From: Hespellia sp.
Lineage (GTDB): Bacteria; Bacillota; Clostridia; Lachnospirales; Lachnospiraceae
Assembly: GCA_028693555.1 (NCBI GenBank)
Contig: JAQUVD010000027.1
Span: forward strand, 1 to 56,413
Length of the DNA: 56,413 nt
Direction of reading: 5' to 3'
The position numbers and the translations under genes are program-made. Position 1 is the first letter of the stretch. Every line of letters starts with the position of its first letter. The notes beneath the pieces are model-generated. The model saw nothing but the letters and a program-made list of their open reading frames with translations. It had not been told where the DNA came from and made no database searches. This document shows, one piece after another, positions 51,193 through 56,413 of this stretch.

Positions 51193-51233
51193 ATAGCTCT
51201 GACATTGTCAGCCTGGCATAGCAGAGCTATAAT
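51193..51233 (+). promoter_or_regulatory. Promoter of ribU with nested palindromes
   Basis: TTGTCA (51205-51210), 17 bases, TATAAT (51228-51233). The 13-bp palindrome CTGACATTGTCAG (51199-51211) covers the -35. A wider pair ATAGCTCTG (51193-51201) and CAGAGCTAT (51222-51230) frames the whole core and runs into the -10. Just upstream are GGCGC...GCGCC (about 51149-51167) and CTTTCCGAAT...ATTCCGAAAG hairpins. No FMN riboswitch consensus is visible. Confidence 0.65.
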
Positions 51234-51299
51234 TATTATAAACAACGAAACAGCCAATGTCTTTTGAACAGGGAGCTTCCCGATTGGAGAAAATTGATC

Positions 51300-51944
51300 A
51301 TGAATAATAAAACAAGAAAATTAACCACCGTTGCTATGCTTTGTGCGATCGCCTACGTGGCAATGGTAGTCGGGCGTATTCCCATTGTGTTATTCCTAAA
51401 ATATGACCCGAAGGATGTTATTATTACTTTAGGTGGGCTGATTTGGGGACCGTTGACCTCGTTATCTATTTCAGTAATTGTTTCGGTTATAGAGATGATG
51501 TCTGTCAGTGAAACAGGCATTTTAGGATGTATTATGAATATTATTTCCACATGCTCTTTTGCCTGTACGGCTTCATTTATTTACAAAAAAAAGCACACTT
51601 TATCGGGAGCTGCGATTGGATTGTTAGCGGGAAGTGTTACTATGGTTATTGTTATGCTTCTATGGAATTATCTGATTACTCCGTTTTACATGGGTTACCC
51701 AAGAGAAGCCGTTGAAAAACTGCTGTTACCGGCATTCCTTCCCTTTAATCTCCTGAAAGCAGGATTAAATGCCAGTTTTACATTTTTGCTTTATAAGCCT
51801 GTAATTTCAACATTAAGGAAAAACGGTTATATCGCCACAACAAGCAATGCGAATAAGAATAAATCAACCGGATTGATTTTGCTTGCTGTTGCAATTATTA
51901 CAACTTGCGTTTTACTCATTTTGTCTATGAATGGGTTAATATGA
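51300..51944 (+). CDS. ribU: Riboflavin ECF transporter S component RibU
   Basis: 214 aa, six membrane segments. N-terminal KTRKLTTVAMLCAIAYVAMV-type helix (docks EcfT), then RIPIVLFLKYDPKDVIITLGG, the riboflavin-binding signature region of RibU, and a late FLPFNLLKAGLNASFTFLLY. It imports riboflavin using the shared EcfA1A2T module at 32.4-34.9 kb. The start at 51300 follows TTGGAGAA. Fourteen bases separate it from the kinase-regulator fusion. Confidence 0.88.
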   Translation: MNNKTRKLTTVAMLCAIAYVAMVVGRIPIVLFLKYDPKDVIITLGGLIWGPLTSLSISVIVSVIEMMSVSETGILGCIMNIISTCSFACTASFIYKKKHTLSGAAIGLLAGSVTMVIVMLLWNYLITPFYMGYPREAVEKLLLPAFLPFNLLKAGLNASFTFLLYKPVISTLRKNGYIATTSNANKNKSTGLILLAVAIITTCVLLILSMNGLI

Positions 51945-51958
51945 GGTGACATATTGCT

Positions 51959-52672
51959 ATGAAAGAAAAAAATAATTTAACCCCCCTCTATCAAATAGAA
52001 GGAATTGTTATACATGGGCGGGGAATAGGAAAACTTGTGGGAATGCCGACAGCAAATTTACAGATTGCTCAAAAAAACAAACTTCCAGAAACGGGTGTGT
52101 ATATTTCAAAAATTGAATTGGACACAAAGATCCTTTATGGAATTACTCACATAGGAACACGCCCAACAGTTGATAATGACAGTGATATATCCATTGAAAC
52201 GCACATTATAAATTTCAATAAGGATCTATATGGATGTAACATGAATGTGCAGCTGTTTTCCAAAATACGCGATCCACGAAAGTTTACCGATTTATCAGCA
52301 CTGTTGGAGCAAATAAGAAATGATTGCTTCGTAGCTCAAAATTTCTGGGGGATAAAACCCGCTGATTTCGGGTTGACAATTGATATAAAAACACACCAGG
52401 TAAAGCTTAATGATAAAGAAGTTTACTTGTCAGCAAAGGAATTTGATATTTTGTATTTGCTCTTTTTAAATCCGGATATTGCATTTACTAAAAAGCAGAT
52501 TTATGAAGCGGTCTGGCATGAGCCAGCCAATAATTCCTATCATGCAGTGGAAAACACGATATTTCAAGTTAGAAAAAAATTTAAAACCTGCTCCCCAAAA
52601 CACAATTTTATCAAAACGATTGTTGGTTTTGGATACAAATATAATGCAGAGCAGAAAACATATACTTATTAA
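51959..52672 (+). CDS. Riboflavin kinase fused to OmpR-type winged helix
   Basis: 237 aa. Residues about 10-135 are a full RibF-type riboflavin kinase domain. GRGIGKLVGMPTANL gives the PTAN motif for ATP/Mg, GVYISKI and GITHIGTRPTVDN line the flavin pocket, SIETHIINFNKDLYG keeps the catalytic Glu, and DLSALLEQIRNDC is the closing helix. Residues about 138-232 are a Trans_reg_C winged helix (YLSAKEFDILYLLFLNPDIA, NTIFQVRKKFK, IVGFGYKYN). There is no FAD synthetase domain and no receiver domain. AGGTGACATATTGCT is the site. Coupled to ribU, it probably senses riboflavin/FMN and controls this operon. Archaeal RbkR is an analogous but unrelated kinase-regulator fusion. Confidence 0.85.
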   Translation: MKEKNNLTPLYQIEGIVIHGRGIGKLVGMPTANLQIAQKNKLPETGVYISKIELDTKILYGITHIGTRPTVDNDSDISIETHIINFNKDLYGCNMNVQLFSKIRDPRKFTDLSALLEQIRNDCFVAQNFWGIKPADFGLTIDIKTHQVKLNDKEVYLSAKEFDILYLLFLNPDIAFTKKQIYEAVWHEPANNSYHAVENTIFQVRKKFKTCSPKHNFIKTIVGFGYKYNAEQKTYTY

Positions 52673-53481
52673 TTGTTTAACTTACATTTTATCGTAATCT
52701 GCGTCACATATTCATCCATACTGGAAATAGCCATCTCATTGATGCCTTCTTCATAGGCATAGCCCGTAAGGGTGAGATGGTTTTTTTCTGCGTATTGAAG
52801 TATTTTACGATAAGTATCAGGAAGCAGTCCCCAGTTTCCCCTGCAAAAGGAACGAAGATAGGTACCGGCAGGTTTCATAAAGATTCCTTTTTTCTTTTGA
52901 GGGTTAGGAAGTTTCGTAAAAAAGCAAGCATAGGATTCAAAGTCGCCACTGGATAAATTGGCGGTATTTATCATGCTACCATAGCTTCTGTTTAAAAGAC
53001 GTTCAGGGTCGTGATCGTTCATCTGTAATAACACCTGAAAATCCTCACTGTCAAATTTGCCGGTAATAGGGTCACTGAGCAGAAGATATTCCTCTTTGCA
53101 TGAGATGAGTTCAAGTGTATCTAAATCAGTTCGTTCACTGAGAGAAAGCTGATATTCCTTTGTCTGGAGCAAATGGTCGATCTCCTTCAGGTGTCGAATC
53201 TGTTCCTGAAGGTCTTTTCTCCTTGCGGTAAGTATTTCATGGAAAGCAGCCGGAGTCCGGTGACTAAAATAGTCCGTGATTTCCGCAATGCTCATTCCCA
53301 GTTCCCGGAACGCCAGAATCATTTCAAATTCAGAACTCTGCAGATAGGAGTAGTAGCGGTAATCATTGTCGCCGGTGTGGTTGGGCTTGAACAGGCCGAT
53401 TTCATCATAATAATGCAGAGTGCGCTTGTTTACATGATGAAGCTTTGCGAATTCTCCGGCGGTAAAATATGCATGTTTCAT
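52669..53481 (-). CDS. MerR-family regulator with GyrI-like effector domain
   Basis: 270 aa. MerR winged helix (about 5-75): FTAGEFAKLHHVNKRTLHYYDEIGLFKP-type start (shown in part) and FRELGMSIAEITDYF. Then a coiled-coil linker and a C-terminal multidrug-binding fold (about 120-268, with TYLRSFCRGNWGLLPDTYRKI). It is divergent from the MATE gene, over a 19-bp-spaced promoter. Its 3' end overlaps the convergent kinase-regulator gene by 4 bases. Confidence 0.88.
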   Translation of the reverse strand: MKHAYFTAGEFAKLHHVNKRTLHYYDEIGLFKPNHTGDNDYRYYSYLQSSEFEMILAFRELGMSIAEITDYFSHRTPAAFHEILTARRKDLQEQIRHLKEIDHLLQTKEYQLSLSERTDLDTLELISCKEEYLLLSDPITGKFDSEDFQVLLQMNDHDPERLLNRSYGSMINTANLSSGDFESYACFFTKLPNPQKKKGIFMKPAGTYLRSFCRGNWGLLPDTYRKILQYAEKNHLTLTGYAYEEGINEMAISSMDEYVTQITIKCKLNN

Positions 53482-53498
53482 AAATTATATTCCCCCTA

Positions 53499-53529
53499 TT
53501 GACATTACAGTTACTGTATAGTTTATCAT
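53499..53529 (+). promoter_or_regulatory. MerR-type promoter of the MATE gene
   Basis: TTGACA (53499-53504), 19 bases, TATCAT (53524-53529). The palindrome TACAGTTACTGTA (53506-53518) sits in the long spacer, the classic place for a MerR activator that twists the DNA. Confidence 0.8.
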
Positions 53530-53572
53530 CCTTCTTATCCAATGACAAGAACGATATGGAGGTATCAAAAAG

Positions 53573-54901
53573 ATGAATGAAACCATTTATCACAAAACAG
53601 TGAATTTGAAAAATCTGCTGGTTTTCGTCATTCCCACAATGGTGATGACGGTCATCCAGTCTCTTTACTCCATGATAGATGGGGTGTTTGTGTCTAACTT
53701 CGTCGGAACAGAGGCGCTGTCTGCCCTGACGCTGATTGCGCCGTACTTTAGTATTTTAACCGCTCTTTCGGCCATGCTTGCTTCCGGGGGATGTGCTGTG
53801 GTCATGAAGAAGATGGGAGAGGGTAAAATGCAGGAAGCCAAAGAAGATTTCACCATGCTGATTCTGGTCAATCTGTTGATTGGTCTGCTATTGATTTTGT
53901 GCGGAACTGCGTTTGTGTCCCAGCTTAGCAACTCCTTTGGTACATCTCAGACGGTAGCTGCTTATTGTAGAAATTACCTGTCTACCTATATTGTATTTAT
54001 TATCCCAACGCTTTTATTTTCCAACATCCTCATGTATATGATTGCATCAGGTGGATCTAAACTGGCTATGATTAGTTCTTTATTTGGAGGAGCATTCAAT
54101 ATCATATTTGATTTTATTTTCATAAAAGTATTTGGCTTTGGCATGATGGGGGCAGCTCTTGCCAGTGGCCTTGGAATGCTGATTCCATGCCTTATCATTG
54201 CTGGCTGCTTTTTTGATAAAAAGCGTCTGCTTCATTTTGTCTGCCCAAAGTTCAGAAGGAAGGTATTCACAAAGACACTGTCCAACGGTATGTCAGAATT
54301 TTTCTCCAATCTGGTCAATGGTGTAGTGATGCTGTTATTTAACCATTCCATGCTTAAGTATGCGGGAGAGAACGGAGTGGCCGCCAGCACCATTATTTTC
54401 TATGTGTTCGGGTTCATGAATGCAGTGTATATGGGATATATGCTGGGAACTTCACCGATGTTCAGTTATTTCTATGGAGCCAAAAACAGGGAGAAATTAA
54501 AGAAGCTGAAGACATTAAGCCTAAAACTGATTGGCACGATTGGAGTTGCGACCATGCTTCTGACGGTACTTTGTTCCAGACCTCTGGTCAGCATTTTTGC
54601 AGGAGCAGAGAATCCCGCTTATGAATTGGCAATTCATGGAAACAAGTTGTTTTCTGCAGCATTGCTGATTGTAGGATTTAATACCTTTTCCAGTGCACTC
54701 TTTACAGCGTTAGGAAATGGACTGATTTCAGCGGTCATCTCATTTTCTAGAACCTTCGTCTTTTTGGCGGGATGTATTCTGATTCTTCCAGTGTTTCTAG
54801 GGATTGACGGGCTATGGCTTTCTGTGCCTGCGGCAGAGTGTATGGCACTGATATTATCAGTATTTTTTGTAAAGAAGTACCAGAAGAAATATGGATATTA
54901 G
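53573..54901 (+). CDS. MATE-family multidrug efflux transporter
   Basis: 442 aa, 12 membrane segments in two similar halves: VIPTMVMTVIQSLYSMIDGVFVSNFVG (first helix region, in part) and FSNLVNGVVMLLFNHSMLKYAGENG (second half). It is close to the VmrA/MepA group. Exports cationic drugs with Na+ or H+. GGAGGTATCAAAAAG precedes the ATG. Paired with the MerR regulator. Confidence 0.92.
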   Translation: MNETIYHKTVNLKNLLVFVIPTMVMTVIQSLYSMIDGVFVSNFVGTEALSALTLIAPYFSILTALSAMLASGGCAVVMKKMGEGKMQEAKEDFTMLILVNLLIGLLLILCGTAFVSQLSNSFGTSQTVAAYCRNYLSTYIVFIIPTLLFSNILMYMIASGGSKLAMISSLFGGAFNIIFDFIFIKVFGFGMMGAALASGLGMLIPCLIIAGCFFDKKRLLHFVCPKFRRKVFTKTLSNGMSEFFSNLVNGVVMLLFNHSMLKYAGENGVAASTIIFYVFGFMNAVYMGYMLGTSPMFSYFYGAKNREKLKKLKTLSLKLIGTIGVATMLLTVLCSRPLVSIFAGAENPAYELAIHGNKLFSAALLIVGFNTFSSALFTALGNGLISAVISFSRTFVFLAGCILILPVFLGIDGLWLSVPAAECMALILSVFFVKKYQKKYGY

Positions 54902-55236
54902 GAAACCGTACATCAAATCAATAAACATCGATATGAATCACCGAAAAAGCAAATACCAAATTGTAAGTGCAGAGTATAAGTGATATAATTTGATGAATAG
55001 CAAATACGTGTCATGGAATTCGTTCAAGCACATGGTATGTTTTAAATGACAAAAGGGAAAACACATGTATAAATTTTAAAGGAGAAAAAAATAAAAAATG
55101 AAAAAAGGAATTGGAAGCGAAAGATACGACCTATTCTTATCAGACAAAGGTAAAGATTGTGGATGAGGAAATCACTGCTTGTCAATATGAACAGGTGCAG
55201 TTAATAGATATGCCATAAGTAGAAAGTGAGAGAACG
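54902..55236. other. Gene-poor gap with one broken small ORF
   Basis: AT-rich. Apart from the frameshifted small ORF at 55098-55218, I see no gene, hairpin or clear promoter. Confidence 0.5.
55098..55218 (+). pseudogene. Small ORF with a one-base slip in an A-run
   Basis: ATG at 55098 follows AAAGGAGAAAAAAATAAAA. Read through the A-run (55101-55106) the frame ends after 22 codons. With one A fewer it reads MKKELEAKDTTYSYQTKVKI and on to VDEEITACQYEQVQLIDMP before TAA at 55216. The second reading looks protein-like. It may be a fragment, a sequencing slip or a slippery site. Confidence 0.4.
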
Positions 55237-56286
55237 ATGAATTTATTTAACTATCAGATAATACGTATCGTGTTATATCTATTAACAATAGGAACTGTGA
55301 TTTTCTTTGGAATCTCTGTGCACAGAGAACGAAAAAGAATGAGGAATTGTGTACTACTTGTACTTTCAATTGCGTTGGTCTGGGAATGCATTACAGTGAT
55401 AGAAGGATATGTATACGCCAAAGATGTGAGTGGACCGATCATAATTCCACTTATGATTTTGGCATCACTTTTTGCAGTTGGGATGATTGTGAATGGACTG
55501 GTTGTTATTTCTAAGGAGGGATTTTCGATTGCCCATTGTCTGTCACTTCTGGTGGGAGTTGCAATCATCGCGTTTATTGCTGTTTATCTGGGGCTTGTGT
55601 TTTATCTCATTCATTTGCAGGAGTTAAATTATGGAGGCTATGCGATATCGAAACCGATGGAGGTGGCTTTTTATCTCTGTATGGCGTGGGCTGCATATCT
55701 GCCGCTTATGATGATTGGATTTGTGCTGTATTCTGCCATATATCAAAAGCTTCCCATTAAGAAGAAAGCGGATTTTATCGTAATTCTTGGCTGCGGACTT
55801 TCCGGGGATCACGTGACCCCATTGTTAGCGAGCCGGCTGGATCGGGGAATTACCTTTGACAAGAAAACGGGAAGTCATGCCATGTTTCTTGTATCCGGAG
55901 GAAAGGGAAGCGATGAGGTTGTATCAGAAGCAGAGGCAATGGAACGCTATCTTTTGGAACAGGGGATTCCAAAAGAGCGTATTCTAAAAGAAGAACAATC
56001 TACGACAACAAGAGAAAATCTCATGTTTTCTAAGAAAATCATGGAAGAGAATACCTCAGATTATTTTTGTGTGATTGCCACGAATAATTTTCATGTTCTG
56101 CGTGCGGCAATTTTTGCGAAAGCACAGGGCATTCATGGAGAGGTGATCGGAGGAAAGACAGCAAGCTATTACTATCCGGTAGCGGCAATCCGGGAACATG
56201 CAGCATTGATTCTGACCTATAAAAAACTGTTTTTGGTTTACGCGGTTATGGTGCTGGTTTTGAATGTTCTAAATGTCTATTTTTAA
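55237..56286 (+). CDS. YdcF/DUF218-type membrane protein
   Basis: 349 aa. Five N-terminal membrane segments (about 8-170) precede a cytosolic or external DUF218 domain (about 178-325) with ADFIVILGCGLSGDHVTPLL, GGKGSDEVVSEAEAM, STTTRENLMFSKKIM and ATNNFHVLRA. A last helix closes the protein. The family includes SanA/ElyC/YdcF, tied to envelope integrity; a SAM- or nucleotide-binding Rossmann fold is known, chemistry not. GAGAGAACG precedes the ATG. Confidence 0.85.
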   Translation: MNLFNYQIIRIVLYLLTIGTVIFFGISVHRERKRMRNCVLLVLSIALVWECITVIEGYVYAKDVSGPIIIPLMILASLFAVGMIVNGLVVISKEGFSIAHCLSLLVGVAIIAFIAVYLGLVFYLIHLQELNYGGYAISKPMEVAFYLCMAWAAYLPLMMIGFVLYSAIYQKLPIKKKADFIVILGCGLSGDHVTPLLASRLDRGITFDKKTGSHAMFLVSGGKGSDEVVSEAEAMERYLLEQGIPKERILKEEQSTTTRENLMFSKKIMEENTSDYFCVIATNNFHVLRAAIFAKAQGIHGEVIGGKTASYYYPVAAIREHAALILTYKKLFLVYAVMVLVLNVLNVYF

Positions 56287-56413
56287 AATTACTTGAGTTT
56301 CCGCAAAATGTAATTTCAAAAGAGATAACTTCTTCTAAAGTACCAATCTGTCCTATTTTTGAAAAAAATGAAAAGACAGTATTGTGAATAGAGGTACTGA
56401 AATAAGCCCCGCC
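56287..56413. other. Right edge, no gene seen
   Basis: Non-coding as far as visible; no strong hairpin or promoter. Confidence 0.4.

Noticed and set aside
51136-51299. FMN riboswitch ahead of ribU
   Set aside because: No AGGATATG- or GGGGCAGGGTGAA-like conserved parts; the region is promoter and dyads instead.
46948-54901. Integrative element
   Set aside because: The content is accessory in nature but no integrase, transposase, direct-repeat ends or tRNA junction is visible.

Overview
The window reads as a chromosomal segment of a low-to-mid GC anaerobic Firmicute, most likely a gut Lachnospiraceae (Dorea/Mediterraneibacter/Blautia-like). Reasons: consensus TTGACA-N17-TATAAT promoters, strong AGGAGG ribosome sites, an ECF transporter module beside truA, a T-box on tyrS, a CIRCE element, an L13 leader ahead of rplM-rpsI, and 4Fe-4S-rich anaerobic enzymes. 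I saw no rRNA, tRNA, CRISPR array, transposase or integrase.

Layout. 1-3.1 kb: a patchy accessory area with a Crp/Fnr regulator, a decayed AlbA-domain gene, two small membrane proteins, an XRE regulator with palindromic operators, and a duplicated 44-bp promoter segment. 3.1-6.7 kb: a GntR/FCD regulator convergent with a PLP enzyme-NhaC antiporter operon that has a TGGT-N3-ACCA box at its promoter. 6.7-9.9 kb: an Rrf2 regulator, then two flavin-type (PNPOx) proteins, a zinc macrodomain and a class M sirtuin; the regulator and operon promoters share one operator. 10.1-11.3 kb: a second AlbA-domain pseudogene. 11.4-13.6 kb: an orphan eutS/eutS-like/eutP microcompartment set and a HAD phosphatase. 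14-19.5 kb: a tiny Cys-rich protein, DgkA, a phasin-like protein with an ABC1 kinase, and mgtE behind an unusual structured leader. 20-23 kb: ferredoxin, then CIRCE-controlled hsp20-dnaJ. 23-29 kb: a purine permease divergent from a 910-aa iron-sulfur flavoprotein, HypA and D-lactate dehydrogenase. 29-35.7 kb: msmK, a CdaR-like regulator, cyclophilin, ecfA1-ecfA2-ecfT-truA. 35.8-40.8 kb: a GlcNAc operon (nagB-nagA-pseudo-transglutaminase-EIIA-EIIBC). 40.9-46.9 kb: cutC, T-box-tyrS, a large head-to-head inverted repeat, GH13 amylase, a lipoprotein-like protein, rplM-rpsI. 47-55 kb: accessory genes, namely a lantibiotic-immunity-type ABC/two-component set, ribU with a riboflavin kinase-winged helix fusion, and a MerR/MATE pair. 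The window ends with a YdcF-like membrane protein.

How the parts connect. RibU (51.3 kb) is an ECF S component and can dock on the EcfA1A2T module encoded at 32.4-34.9 kb. The gene after it fuses a riboflavin kinase, with its active-site residues kept, to an OmpR-type DNA-binding domain. This is the best candidate here for an undescribed system: a regulator that reads flavin status through its own enzyme domain. The other leading candidates are the sirtuin/macrodomain operon, which carries flavoproteins in place of the usual lipoyl carrier genes, and the mgtE leader, which holds two short ORFs, hairpins and an intrinsic terminator but no M-box consensus.
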